This document shows positions 18,589 through 27,978 of a stretch of DNA of 64,000 bases, piece after piece (the stretch's first letter is position 1; each line of letters begins with the position of its first letter). The notes beneath the pieces were generated by a model. It worked only from the letters and a program-made list of their open reading frames with translations, ran no database searches and was not told the DNA's origin. This DNA is from GCA-2737725 sp033763995 (GTDB taxonomy: Bacteria; Pseudomonadota; Alphaproteobacteria; Rhodospirillales; Rhodospirillaceae): positions 1-64,000 of the forward strand of contig JANRJL010000004.1 of assembly GCA_033763995.1 (NCBI GenBank), read 5' to 3'. Both the position numbers and the translations under genes were made by a program.

Positions 18589-20688
18589 TCAGCCCGCGGT
18601 GATTTTGACGAACTCGCCCTCGTCGATCACCTTCACGCCCAGTGCTTCGGCCTCCTTGAGTTTTGATCCCGCGCCGGGCCCGGCCACCACCAAGTCGGTC
18701 TTCTTCGACACCGAGCCCGCCACCTTGGCGCCCAGGCTCTGGGCTTTGGCCTTCGCCTCGCTGCGAGTCATGGTCGCGAGATTACCGGTGAACACGACGG
18801 TCAGCCCGGCGATTTTCGACTCCGCAACGTTGGCCTGGACGAAATCTTCGACCTGGTCCATTTCGGCGTAAAGATCATCGACGATCTTGAGGTTCTGCGA
18901 CTCCTCGAAGAAGGCGGCCAACTCATCAGTGACCGCCGCGCCAAAGGATTCGATGCCCTCCACATCGGCCCGCGCTTCGGCATTGCCCTTGGCGAGCGCC
19001 GCCATGGCTGTGCGCCACTCCTTGAACGATCCGAAATGCTGCGCGAGCAGCCGCGCCTTGGCCTGGCCGATCAATCGGATTCCCAAGGCGTATATGAACC
19101 GCTCCAGGCTGATGGTGCGCCGGGCGTTGATGGCCTGAAACAGGTTCTTCGCCGATTGAGGACCCCAGCCCTCCTTGGCGCTCAGCGGGGTGAGCGATTT
19201 TTTGTCGCGCGCCTCCAGGGTGAAAAGGTCCGCCGGGCTTTTGATCAAGCCGTCGGCAAAGAAAGCCTCGATGTTCTTCTCGCCCATGCCCTCGATATCG
19301 AAGGCATCACGGCTGGTAAAATGACGCAGGCGCTCGACGGCTTGGGCTTGGCAAAAGAGACCGCCGGTGCAGCGCAGCACGGCTTCGTCGTCCTCGCGGT
19401 GGGCCTTGCTGCCGCACACCGGGCAATGGTCCGGGAATTTGAATTTGCGTGACGACTTTGGGCGCTTGTCGAGTTTGACCTCGACGATCTGAGGAATGAC
19501 GTCGCCGGCGCGCTGGATCACGACGGTGTCGCCCTCGCGGACATCTTTCCGTTCGATTTCGTCCTGATTGTGCAAGGTCGCGCGCGATACCACGACGCCG
19601 CCGACGGTGACGGGCATGAGATGTGCGACGGGCGTCAAGGCGCCGGTACGGCCCACCTGTATCTCGATCTTTTCCAGCACCGTCTCAGCTTGCTCGGCGG
19701 GAAATTTATGGGCCGTTGCCCAGCGTGGCGAGCGGCTGACAAAGCCCAGGCGCTTTTGCCAGTCGATGCGGTTCACTTTGTAAACCACGCCGTCGATGTC
19801 GTAAGCCAATTGCGCGCGCTTTTGTTCAAGTCCGCGATAGTAGGCAAGCATCTCGTCAATGGACCGGCAAATCGTGGCGTCGGGATTAATGGGGAATCCC
19901 CAGGCCTTGAGCTGCTGCAGGAATTCCCACTGCGACGCCCATTCCCCGCCGTCGGCCGCGCCCGCCGCGTAGGCGAACAGCTTCAACGGGCGTCCGGCGG
20001 TGATCTTGGGGTCGAGCTGACGCAGGGAGCCGGCGGCGGCATTGCGCGGATTGGCGAAAATCTTGCCGCCCTTGGCCGCTTGAGCTTCGTTCATGGCCTG
20101 AAAATCGCGCTTGGTCATGTAGACTTCGCCGCGAATCTCGATGACGCGCGGCGCATCGCCCATCAAGAAATCCGGCAAGCCCTTGATCGTGAGCAGATTG
20201 GCGGTGATGTCTTCGCCTTCGGTGCCGTCGCCGCGCGTGGCCGCGACCGCGAGCCGGCCTTTTTCATAGCGCGCGGAAAAGGATAGCCCGTCAATCTTGG
20301 GTTCGGCGGTCGTCTCGACGATGTCATCGTCGCCGAGCTTCAGAAATCGTCGTACCCGTGCGTCAAAATCGCGCACGTCGTCGTCGGTGAAGACGTTATC
20401 CAACGACAACATCGGCACCGCATGCTTGACCTTCTTGAAGCCCCCGGACGGCGCCGCGCCGACTTTGCGGCTGGGGCTGTCCTCGCGTAACAGCTTCGGG
20501 AAGCGCGCCTCAATGGCCAAGTTCCGCGCCCGCAGGGCATCGTAGTCGGCATCGCTGATCTCGGGGGCGTCGTGGCGGTGGTAAGCCTCGTCATGCCGCG
20601 CGATTTCGGCGGCGAGGGCCTTGAGTTCCGCGCGTGCGTCCGCTTCCGTCAGCGCCGCGACGGCTTTGGCGCGCAGGGACTTTGTCAC
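18589..20688 (-). CDS. ligA: NAD-dependent DNA ligase
   Basis: A 699-residue protein containing every LigA domain. The Ia domain has YHRHDAPEISDADYDAL. The adenylation lysine is K131 in EPKIDGLS. The OB fold has VQVGRTGALTPVAHLMPV. A zinc finger (CPVCG...CTGGLFCQAQ) and the HhH region are followed by a C-terminal BRCT domain (KIAGLTVVFTGNLATMTRSEAKAKAQSLGAKV). It seals nicks in replication and repair. GTG start 20688 overlaps the recN stop by 4 bases (GTGA), so recN-ligA are coupled. Confidence 0.98.
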   Translation of the reverse strand: MTKSLRAKAVAALTEADARAELKALAAEIARHDEAYHRHDAPEISDADYDALRARNLAIEARFPKLLREDSPSRKVGAAPSGGFKKVKHAVPMLSLDNVFTDDDVRDFDARVRRFLKLGDDDIVETTAEPKIDGLSFSARYEKGRLAVAATRGDGTEGEDITANLLTIKGLPDFLMGDAPRVIEIRGEVYMTKRDFQAMNEAQAAKGGKIFANPRNAAAGSLRQLDPKITAGRPLKLFAYAAGAADGGEWASQWEFLQQLKAWGFPINPDATICRSIDEMLAYYRGLEQKRAQLAYDIDGVVYKVNRIDWQKRLGFVSRSPRWATAHKFPAEQAETVLEKIEIQVGRTGALTPVAHLMPVTVGGVVVSRATLHNQDEIERKDVREGDTVVIQRAGDVIPQIVEVKLDKRPKSSRKFKFPDHCPVCGSKAHREDDEAVLRCTGGLFCQAQAVERLRHFTSRDAFDIEGMGEKNIEAFFADGLIKSPADLFTLEARDKKSLTPLSAKEGWGPQSAKNLFQAINARRTISLERFIYALGIRLIGQAKARLLAQHFGSFKEWRTAMAALAKGNAEARADVEGIESFGAAVTDELAAFFEESQNLKIVDDLYAEMDQVEDFVQANVAESKIAGLTVVFTGNLATMTRSEAKAKAQSLGAKVAGSVSKKTDLVVAGPGAGSKLKEAEALGVKVIDEGEFVKITAG

Positions 20689-22367
20689 GATGCCGTCCCG
20701 GCGATCAGGCGCTGCGCGGCGGCCCTGGCCTCATCGGTCACGGCCGCGCCCGCCAGCATGCGCGCGACTTCCTCGCGCCGTTCGGCGTCGGACAGGGCCG
20801 CGACCTTGGTCAGTGCTTCGCCCGCCTTGGTCGCCTTCGACACGCGCCAATGGTGATGGGCGCGGGCCGCCACCTGCGGCGAATGGGTCACCACCAGCAC
20901 CTGCACGTCCTTGGCCAAGCGCTCGAGCCTTAAACCCACCGCGTTCGCGGTGGCGCCGCCGATGCCCGTGTCGACCTCGTCGAAGATCAACGTCGCCAGC
21001 GGTTGCGTTCCGGCCAGCACCACCTTCAACGCCAGCATGAAGCGGGCGAGTTCCCCGCCGGAGGCGATCTTGGCCAGCGGTCCGATGGGCGCGCCGGGAT
21101 TCGTGGACGCCTCGAACACGACACGCGATGCGCCGCGCTCGGACCACTGCTCCTCGGGCACGGCGGTCACCGCCGCGCGCACGGTGGCCTTGTCGAGCTT
21201 GAGGGGCGCCAATTCCTTGGCGACGGCCTTGTCGAGTTTCGCGGCGGCGGCCACGCGGGCGTCGTGCAGTTTGCGTGCGGCGGTTTCGAAGGCCTGGCGC
21301 GCGCCGGCCGCGGCCGCGGCGAGGCTCTTCACGCGCTCGGCGCCATGATCGATGGAGTCCAGTTGCGCCGATAGGCCAGTTAAAATGCCGGGCAGTTCAT
21401 CAACCGTGCAGCGGTGCTTGCGTGCCACGGTCTTGAGCGCGAACAGCCGTTCCTCGGCTTTCTCCAATTCCTTGGGCTCGGCCTCGACGTTTCCGGCCAC
21501 CCGTTCGATTTCCCGAATGGCTTCGGCGGTCTCGATGGCGGCGCGGTCCAGAGTTTGGCACAGGCCGTCGAGCAGCCCGGCGGCTTGCGGCGCCAGCCGT
21601 GACAGGCGGACATGGACCGTGCGCAGCTTTTCCTCGACGTCGTTCTCGCCGGCCAAGTTGGCGCGGGCGTCGGCCAGGGCGGCGACGATATGTTCGGCGC
21701 TGCGCAACAGCGCGCGCCGGTCGGCCAGGCTTTTCTCCTCGCCCGGGCGCGGATCGAGAGCTTTCAGTTCGTCGACGGCGGCGCGGATGTGGGCCTCGTC
21801 GCGCACGGCCTGGGCCATCTGCGCCTCGGCTTCCTTCAAGGCCTCGGCCGCCGTTCGCCATGTTTTGAAGGCGTCGGCACAAACCCGGTCCAAGGCATCA
21901 CCGGCCGTGGCGATACGGAAGTCGTCCAGCACGCCGAGATGCGTGGCGGGGTCAAGCAAGCCATGCGTGTCGAATTGACCGTGGACTTCGACCAGAAGCT
22001 CGCCCAGGTCGCGCAGCAATCCAACACTGATGGGCTGGTCGTTGGCGAAGGCCTTGCCGCGCCCGTCGCGCGACAGGACGCGGCGGATCACGACGGCGCC
22101 GTCTTCTGTGGCAATATCGTGTTCGGCCAGCAGGGCCAAGGCCCGATGACGCGACGGCAACAGGAAAGACGCCGAGACTGAAAGCTTGTCGCTCTTGGCG
22201 CGAATCAGGCCCAAGTCCGCCCGTGCCCCCAGCGCCAGGCCCAAGGCGTCGAGCACAATCGACTTTCCGGCGCCGGTCTCGCCGGTGAGGACGCACAACC
22301 CTTTCTCGAACTCGAGATCGAGCCGGTCGATCAAAACGACGTCGCGAATGGACAGATGAGTCAACAT
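20685..22367 (-). CDS. recN: DNA repair protein RecN
   Basis: A 560-residue SMC-like ATPase. The N-terminal MLTHLSIRDVVLIDRLDLEFEKGLCVLTGETGAGKSIVLDALGLALG contains Walker A at residues 29-36. A central coiled coil spans about 150-380. The C-terminal head has the ABC signature ASGGELARFMLALK and Walker B TLIFDEVDTGIGG. RecN acts early in double-strand break repair. Start ATG 22367 matches the family start; the 64 codons upstream are antisense to bamD sequence. It lies 46 bases after bamD in the same direction. Confidence 0.97.
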   Translation of the reverse strand: MLTHLSIRDVVLIDRLDLEFEKGLCVLTGETGAGKSIVLDALGLALGARADLGLIRAKSDKLSVSASFLLPSRHRALALLAEHDIATEDGAVVIRRVLSRDGRGKAFANDQPISVGLLRDLGELLVEVHGQFDTHGLLDPATHLGVLDDFRIATAGDALDRVCADAFKTWRTAAEALKEAEAQMAQAVRDEAHIRAAVDELKALDPRPGEEKSLADRRALLRSAEHIVAALADARANLAGENDVEEKLRTVHVRLSRLAPQAAGLLDGLCQTLDRAAIETAEAIREIERVAGNVEAEPKELEKAEERLFALKTVARKHRCTVDELPGILTGLSAQLDSIDHGAERVKSLAAAAAGARQAFETAARKLHDARVAAAAKLDKAVAKELAPLKLDKATVRAAVTAVPEEQWSERGASRVVFEASTNPGAPIGPLAKIASGGELARFMLALKVVLAGTQPLATLIFDEVDTGIGGATANAVGLRLERLAKDVQVLVVTHSPQVAARAHHHWRVSKATKAGEALTKVAALSDAERREEVARMLAGAAVTDEARAAAQRLIAGTAS

Positions 22368-22413
22368 GCGGCATGCCGCGCGAAAGGTCGGTGAACGGGC
22401 GCCGAAACGCGCA

Positions 22414-23229
22414 TCACCAGATTTGATACCAAGGCTTGGTCGCCGCTTCTTGCTGCACCGATTTGGGGATGCGGCCCTGCACCAGCTCGTAGGCATCCTC
22501 GTACCAGTCCGTGCCGGGATAATTATAGCCCAGCACCGCCGCGCTCTTTTGCGCTTCATCGGGGATGCCGAGGATCGAGTAGATTTCCGTCAGACGGTAA
22601 AGGGCCTCGGGCACGTGGGTGGTATTGCTGTATTGATCGACCACGGTCTTGAAGCGGTTGACCGCCGCCAGATACTGCTTTCGGTTCAGATAAAAGCGTC
22701 CGACCGTCATTTCCTTGCCGGCCAGATGGTCGCGGGTGAGGTCTATCTTGAGGGTGGCGTCGCGGGCGTAGGTCGTGCCCGGAAACCGCGTGATGACGTC
22801 CTGCAACGCTTCCAGCGCCTTGCGCGTCATGTCCTGGTCGCGCTGCACGTCGGTGATTTGTTCGTAATAGCACAGCGCCTTCAGATAATAGGCATAGGCG
22901 ATGTCGCGATTGCCGGGATGCACGGCAATGAAGCGGTCCAGACCGGAAATCGCGTCTTCGTATTTGTTGTTTTGATAGTGCGCGTAGGCCGACATCAACT
23001 TGGATTTGGTGGCCCACACCGAATAGGGGTGTTGGCGCTCCACTTCGTCGAAATAAGCCGCCGCGTCGCGATAGCGCCCGTCGTCGAGGTAGGTCAGGGC
23101 TCGGCTATAGATCTCGAACACCGTCTGTTCTTGGTAAGCGATTTCCTCGTCACCGGCACAGGAGGCCAGGCCCGTCGCCAGGACTGAGATGATAAGCGGA
23201 ATGCGCCAAAACGCCGCGAAACCTGACAC
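22414..23229 (-). CDS. bamD: Outer membrane assembly lipoprotein BamD
   Basis: A protein of about 271 residues. The signal peptide ends at lipobox ATGLASC. Tetratricopeptide-type repeats follow (VFEIYSRALTYLDDGRYRDAAAYFDEVERQHPYSVWATKSKLMSAYAHYQNNKYEDAI, FIAVHPGNRDIAYAYYLKALCYYEQI). BamD is the essential lipoprotein partner of BamA in beta-barrel insertion. I prefer GTG 23229 because AGGAG lies 10 bases upstream; GTG 23247 would add six residues but has no ribosome site. A near-consensus promoter sits at 23328-23355. Confidence 0.95.
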   Translation of the reverse strand: MSGFAAFWRIPLIISVLATGLASCAGDEEIAYQEQTVFEIYSRALTYLDDGRYRDAAAYFDEVERQHPYSVWATKSKLMSAYAHYQNNKYEDAISGLDRFIAVHPGNRDIAYAYYLKALCYYEQITDVQRDQDMTRKALEALQDVITRFPGTTYARDATLKIDLTRDHLAGKEMTVGRFYLNRKQYLAAVNRFKTVVDQYSNTTHVPEALYRLTEIYSILGIPDEAQKSAAVLGYNYPGTDWYEDAYELVQGRIPKSVQQEAATKPWYQIW

Positions 23230-23327
23230 GACCTTGGGTCTCCTCACGGGTCAAACGGAGTGAACGGCCTCTGCGGCCCGCCCGAAACCGGTGGGCCGAG
23301 CGATCAGCCGCCGATCCGAACCAATGA

Positions 23328-23355
23328 ATTATAGCACCGACGCCGACGCTGTCAC
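23328..23355 (-). promoter_or_regulatory. Sigma-70 promoter upstream of bamD
   Basis: On the minus strand a -35 GTGACA (23350-23355) and a perfect -10 TATAAT (23328-23333) are separated by 16 bases. It lies about 100 bases before the bamD start and after the lpxC stop, so bamD-recN-ligA can be transcribed independently of lpxC. Confidence 0.7.
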
Positions 23356-23415
23356 GAGACAGCCAAGCGATCGGGGGTCACACGCAGAATTGCAGAATTA
23401 AGGCAGGAGCCTCTT

Positions 23416-24408
23416 TCACGCCATGGCGGCAAGAGGCTGGGTATTCTGCCAACTCCCCGATACCTGGTCCTCGCGCATGTCGACGATTTCCCAGCTCGAG
23501 CGGTCGGCCAGCACCAGCCGCATCAGGCGCGCCGTGTCGGCATGGCTGGAACAATGGCCGCTGAAGTGGCCGATAATGGGATACCCGCTCATGTAAAGGT
23601 CCCCGACCACGTCGAGGACCTTATGTCGGACAAATTCGTTGGCGTGGCGAAGGCCCTCGTCGTTCAAGATGCGGTCGCCGTCGACGACGATGGCGTTGTC
23701 GAGGCTGCCGCCGCGGGCCAGCCCGGCTTCGCGCAAGGCCGTGACCTCCGACAGCAGGCCGAATGTGCGGGCCCGACTGATTTCGGTCTTGAAGACTTCC
23801 GGATCGATGCGGAACGCGCAGGTTTGACGGCCGATGGCCGCGGCCTTGAAGTCAATCTCAAAGTCGATCTGTAACGAGTGTTGGGCGGGGGCGAAGGAAA
23901 CCAGCTTTCCACCATTCACGAAGCTTTTCGGCTTGCGAATACGCAATGCCTGGCGCGGGGCGTCCAATTCGGCCAAACCGGCGCATTCGATCAGGAACAT
24001 GAACGGCCATGCGCTGCCGTCCATGGCGGGCACTTCAGGGCCATTCAGCTCGATCAGCGCGTTATCGACGCCCATGCCGTAAAGCGCGGCCATCAAATGT
24101 TCGACGGTCGCAATGCTGACGCCATGCGTATCGGCGATGACCGTGCACAGGCGCGAGTCGGTCACGCTGGTCCAGCGCGCCGGGATTTCGGCCCCGCCGC
24201 CAATCAGGTCGATGCGCTTGAAGACGATGCCGCTATTGGCCGGGGCAGGGTGCAGCTTCAGGCTGACGCGCGCGCCCGAATGCAAACCCACACCGGCACA
24301 GCCGATGGAGGTCTTGAGAGTCTTTTGGGAAACCTTGCGCCTGGGGAGTCGGGTCGAAACCGCGAGGGAGTTTCTAAAGGGCCCTGGGTTGCTTACATCC
24401 AAATTCAT
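23416..24408 (-). CDS. lpxC: UDP-3-O-acyl-N-acetylglucosamine deacetylase LpxC
   Basis: A 330-residue zinc deacetylase that commits UDP-3-O-acyl-GlcNAc to lipid A synthesis. The family start QKTLKTSIGCAGVGLHSG is followed by VEHLMAALYGMGVDNALIELNGPEVPAMDGSA, with one zinc His in VEHLMAAL. EFVRHKVLDVVGDL carries the His and Asp zinc ligands (HKxxD), and GHFSGHCSSH the general-acid His region. About 30 residues precede the conserved start, a modest N-terminal extension. It lies between ftsZ and bamD, as in many proteobacteria. Confidence 0.97.
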   Translation of the reverse strand: MNLDVSNPGPFRNSLAVSTRLPRRKVSQKTLKTSIGCAGVGLHSGARVSLKLHPAPANSGIVFKRIDLIGGGAEIPARWTSVTDSRLCTVIADTHGVSIATVEHLMAALYGMGVDNALIELNGPEVPAMDGSAWPFMFLIECAGLAELDAPRQALRIRKPKSFVNGGKLVSFAPAQHSLQIDFEIDFKAAAIGRQTCAFRIDPEVFKTEISRARTFGLLSEVTALREAGLARGGSLDNAIVVDGDRILNDEGLRHANEFVRHKVLDVVGDLYMSGYPIIGHFSGHCSSHADTARLMRLVLADRSSWEIVDMREDQVSGSWQNTQPLAAMA

Positions 24409-24650
24409 TTTACCAATCTTTCACGCAACGCTCTTCCTCAGCACCATGCCCGTGCCGAATGATGAACGCTTATGGGTAGCAACCCCCGGAGACCGAAGGC
24501 TTATATTCAATGTTTAGCCCCTGAAAACAAGCCTAAATTATTGTTGCTACAATATTTTATGCCTCGTGATTGCGGGCCCACAACATGTGGGTATTTATGG
24601 TTTTTTGATGGTTTGACCGCTCCGCGTCGTTGTTCCGGCCAACGGACAAT
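24409..24650 (-). promoter_or_regulatory. AT-rich lpxC upstream region with two inverted repeats
   Basis: This 240-base gap is clearly richer in A and T than its surroundings. It contains CCCACA/TGTGGG (24577-24591, 3-base centre) and ATTGT/ACAAT around 4 bases near 24540-24553. No gene is supported. It probably holds the lpxC promoter, but I cannot fix a -35/-10 pair with confidence. Confidence 0.4.
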
Positions 24651-24651
24651 G

Positions 24652-24676
24652 AAAAAGGGCCCGCCGAAGCGGGCCC
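24652..24676 (-). terminator. Intrinsic terminator after ftsZ
   Basis: On the minus strand, GGGCCCGC and GCGGGCCC (24669-24676 and 24657-24664) close a UUCG tetraloop and are followed by five T. It ends 30 bases after the ftsZ stop. This textbook Rho-independent terminator closes the dcw operon. Confidence 0.9.
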
Positions 24677-24705
24677 TTCCTCATGGAATCTGCGGGGTGG
24701 GGCGA

Positions 24706-26535
24706 TTAATTCGCCTGACGCCGCAGGAAGGCCGGAATTTCAAGCTCGTCCTCGCTTTGGGCGGGGACGGGCCGGTCGGCCGGGCCCACGGAGATGCCAT
24801 GGGCCGGGGTCGGCATCTTTTCTACTTTTGCTTGAGGTTCGGCGGCGGCCTTCGGGGCCTCCTCGGCCTTTGCCTTGGTCGCCAAGCTCCGGTAGCGGGC
24901 AAAAAGGCTCAGACGGCTGCCGCCCTCCGACTTCACGGCAGGCGTTGGCGCCGGTTGGGCTGCCATGGGTTTGGTTTCCGCGACCAGCTTCGGCTCGGCC
25001 AGCGGCAGGCTCGGGGCCTTGGCATCCATCGGGGCCTTGGGAATGAACACATCCTTCGGCTTGTCGACAGTCACCAAGGGAATACGAGGCTGTGCCGCCG
25101 GGATCGCCGAACGGGCGACCGCTTCGGCCACCGCGGCCGCTTGCGCGGCTTGGGGCTGCGGGGCGGCCAACGGCAGTGGCGCCGCGGGTGCTGCCGCCAT
25201 CACCGGCTCTTCATGGATCACCGGAGTTTCCTCGGCGATCTCGGCGGTTTCTTCCGCCATATCCGGTTCAGCACTGGCGGCTTGCTCGGCTTTCATCGCC
25301 GCCGTGATCTCGGCCAGGGCCTTTTCTTCCGCGCTCAGTTCGCTTGTCCGCGTGGCCGGAGCCAACGTCGGCGCGGCGCCCATGCTGAAGGCCAGCGTGG
25401 GTTGCGTCATGACGGGCTGCGCCACGACCGGCTGCGGTTGCGCCATGGTGGGCTTCCCCAGCGGCGCAGGCGCCGCCGCGGCGGTGCGGATGTCGGGCAA
25501 GATGCGCCCGACGGCACGGGTCTCGGTGCGATTGAACATCGGGCGGGGCTGAACGCCCACTTCCGACTCGATGCCGGTGGCGACCACCGACACGCGAATG
25601 CTGCCCTGCATGCTCTCGTCGAAGCACGAGCCGAAGATGATGTGCGCGTCGGTCTCGACCTCGTCGCGCACGCGGTTGGCCGCCTCGTCGACCTCGAACA
25701 GCGTGATGTCCGAGCCGCCGGTGATGTTGATCAACACCCCCTTGGCGCCCTTCATCGAGGTGTCCTCGAGCAACGGATTGGCGATCGCGGCCTCGGCGGC
25801 GTCGAGCGCGCGACGGTCGCCGTTGGCTTCGCCGGTGCCCATCATGGCGCGGCCCATTTCCTTCATCACCGTGCGCACGTCGGCAAAGTCGAGATTGATG
25901 AGGCCGGGCATGATCATCAGGTCGGTGACGCTGCGCACGCCGCCGTAAAGCACGTCGTCAGCCATCTTGAAGGCGTCGGCAAAGGTGGTCTTTTCGTTGG
26001 CCACCCGGAACAGATTCTGGTTCGGGATGACGATCAAGGTGTCGACCAAATCCGCCAATTCCTCGATGCCGGCATCGGCCAGGCGCATGCGATGCGCGCC
26101 CTCGAAGTGGAAGGGTTTGGTCACCACGCCGACGGTGAGGATGCCCAGTTCGCGCGCGATGCGGGCGATCACGGGCGCCGCGCCGGTGCCCGTACCGCCG
26201 CCCATGCCGGCCGTGATGAAGGCCATGTGGCTGCCCTCGATCTCGCGGGCAATGGACTCCACCGATTCTTCCGCGGCGTGACGGCCGATATCGGGACGTG
26301 CGCCGGCGCCCAGGCCTTGGGTGGTGTCGCGGCCCAGTTGGATGCGCCGGTCGGTGCGCGACATGACCAGGGACTGCGCGTCGGTGTTGGCGACGACGAA
26401 GTCGACGCCTTCCAGCGCGGCCTGGATCATGTTGTTGACGGCATTCCCGCCGGCGCCGCCGACGCCGACGACGGTGATGCGAGGCTTTAACTGCGCCTCG
26501 ATGGTGGTCTTGGGTACGCTTAAGTTGATCGTCAT
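24706..26535 (-). CDS. ftsZ: Cell division protein FtsZ, long C-terminal linker
   Basis: A 609-residue tubulin-like GTPase. The GTPase core spans residues about 15-330, with VVGVGGAGGNAVNNMI and the signature AGMGGGTGTGA near 109-119. A long, Pro/Ala/Glu-rich variable linker of some 260 residues follows. The conserved C-terminal peptide ELEIPAFLRRQ, which binds FtsA, is at the end. The protein is much longer than the E. coli form (383), as in many alphaproteobacteria. Start ATG 26535 has GGAG 6 bases upstream. It forms the cytokinetic ring at midcell. Confidence 0.98.
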   Translation of the reverse strand: MTINLSVPKTTIEAQLKPRITVVGVGGAGGNAVNNMIQAALEGVDFVVANTDAQSLVMSRTDRRIQLGRDTTQGLGAGARPDIGRHAAEESVESIAREIEGSHMAFITAGMGGGTGTGAAPVIARIARELGILTVGVVTKPFHFEGAHRMRLADAGIEELADLVDTLIVIPNQNLFRVANEKTTFADAFKMADDVLYGGVRSVTDLMIMPGLINLDFADVRTVMKEMGRAMMGTGEANGDRRALDAAEAAIANPLLEDTSMKGAKGVLINITGGSDITLFEVDEAANRVRDEVETDAHIIFGSCFDESMQGSIRVSVVATGIESEVGVQPRPMFNRTETRAVGRILPDIRTAAAAPAPLGKPTMAQPQPVVAQPVMTQPTLAFSMGAAPTLAPATRTSELSAEEKALAEITAAMKAEQAASAEPDMAEETAEIAEETPVIHEEPVMAAAPAAPLPLAAPQPQAAQAAAVAEAVARSAIPAAQPRIPLVTVDKPKDVFIPKAPMDAKAPSLPLAEPKLVAETKPMAAQPAPTPAVKSEGGSRLSLFARYRSLATKAKAEEAPKAAAEPQAKVEKMPTPAHGISVGPADRPVPAQSEDELEIPAFLRRQAN

Positions 26536-26667
26536 TTGAGGCTCCATGAGGTTGTAGTGACGTTGCAACGATTTCCGTGGTCACCCACGCTTCTTCTATT
26601 TTCGGGTCTTAACGCCGGTGGACCGGTCTCGCGGCGTGTCGACTCCTTGTTGGTTCTTCTCCTCACG

Positions 26668-27918
26668 TTAGAAGTTCTCCCGCAGCCATTGGCCGATCCG
26701 ACCAAAGCCGCGTTTCTGATTGGCGGCCGACATGGCCGCGTAACTCGGACGCAGAACGTGTTCCTTGAGGCCGTAGCGCAGCAGCCCGGCGGTAGTGGCG
26801 AAGGCCGGGCCGGAGACGGATTCGGGCAGACCGCGCAGCAACTTCGGGCGGCCCAGGCGAACTTGTTTGTCGAGCACCAGCTCGGCCAGGTCGCGCACGC
26901 CCTCGAGCTGACTGGCGCCGCCCGTGAGGACGACGCGGCGGCCGGCGTTCTTGGCGAAGCCGCCGGCCTCCAGGTGACTGCGCACCAGTTCGAAGGTTTC
27001 CTCGATGCGCGGCTGGATGATCTGGACCAGCATCGACTTGGGCACTTCGTTGGCGTTGGTCTCGTCGTCCTCGCCGACCAAGGGCACCTTGAGCAGTTCG
27101 CGCGAATCGCCCGGCGTCAGGGCCACGGTGCCGTAAACGGCCTTCAGGCGCTCGGCCTTGGCCACCGGCGTCGATAGGCCCTTGGCGATGTCGTTGGTGA
27201 CGTGATTGCCGCCGATGGGAATGGTCTCGACGAAGGCCACTTGGCTTTCCATGAACACGGCGATGGACGTGGTGCCGCCGCCCATGTCGATGACGGTGAC
27301 GCCCAGGTCCTTTTCGTCATCGACCAGGCAGGCGAGCCCCGAGGCGTAGGGCGAGACGACGCGGTCTTGAATGTCGAGGTGACACCGCTCGACCACGGTC
27401 GAGAGATTGCGCGCCGGTCCGACGCCCGCCGTGACAAGGTGAATGTTCACGCCCAGCTTCTCGCCGTACATGCCGCGCGGATCGATGATGCCGTTGCCCC
27501 CGTCGATGCTGTAGCCCGTCGGGATGCAATGGATCAGCTCGCGGTCGGCGGCTTCGAACATCGCCGAGCCGTGATCGAGGATGCGGCGAACGTCGGTGTC
27601 GCGAATCTGATGACCGGAGACGGCCAATTCCACATCGACGCGCGTCGAACGCGGCGCGCCGCAGGTCATGTTGAGGAAGACCTTTTCGACGCGCACATTG
27701 GCCATTTGCTCGGCGGCCTCGACCGACTCGCGCACGGCGGTCTCGACTTCGTCGAGGTTCGCGACCTGACCGTTGCGCATGCCGCGCGACCGATGATGGC
27801 CGACGCCGATCACCTGCAAGTCGCCCGCTTCGCCCGGCTGGGCGATGAAGCAGGCGACCTTGGTGGTGCCGACGTCCAGGGCGGCGATAATGGCGCCGGG
27901 GGACATAGCTTTGGGCAC
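26668..27918 (-). CDS. ftsA: Cell division protein FtsA
   Basis: About 416 residues of actin-like ATPase fold that anchor FtsZ to the membrane. Visible are IIAALDVGTTKVACFIA (phosphate 1), the 1C region (VETAVRESVEAAEQMANVRVEKVFLNMT), VTVIDMGGGTTSIAVF (phosphate 2), ETIPIGGNHVTNDIA and VVLTGGASQLEGV. The C-terminus (GFGRIGQWLRENF) is the amphipathic membrane-binding helix. GTG 27918 is preferred because AAGGAG lies 9 bases upstream; an ATG at 27936 adds six residues but lacks a ribosome site. The 132-base gap to ftsZ leaves room for an ftsZ promoter. Confidence 0.97.
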   Translation of the reverse strand: MPKAMSPGAIIAALDVGTTKVACFIAQPGEAGDLQVIGVGHHRSRGMRNGQVANLDEVETAVRESVEAAEQMANVRVEKVFLNMTCGAPRSTRVDVELAVSGHQIRDTDVRRILDHGSAMFEAADRELIHCIPTGYSIDGGNGIIDPRGMYGEKLGVNIHLVTAGVGPARNLSTVVERCHLDIQDRVVSPYASGLACLVDDEKDLGVTVIDMGGGTTSIAVFMESQVAFVETIPIGGNHVTNDIAKGLSTPVAKAERLKAVYGTVALTPGDSRELLKVPLVGEDDETNANEVPKSMLVQIIQPRIEETFELVRSHLEAGGFAKNAGRRVVLTGGASQLEGVRDLAELVLDKQVRLGRPKLLRGLPESVSGPAFATTAGLLRYGLKEHVLRPSYAAMSAANQKRGFGRIGQWLRENF

Positions 27919-27978
27919 TGAATTTTGCTCCTTCATACGTCTTGCCACTGCTCTCTCCGTTCGGCCGCTCTCTCTTCC

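Noticed and set aside
24472..26490. Long plus-strand frame over ftsZ
   Set aside because: Antisense to ftsZ, low-complexity Gly/Arg-rich and lacking any domain.
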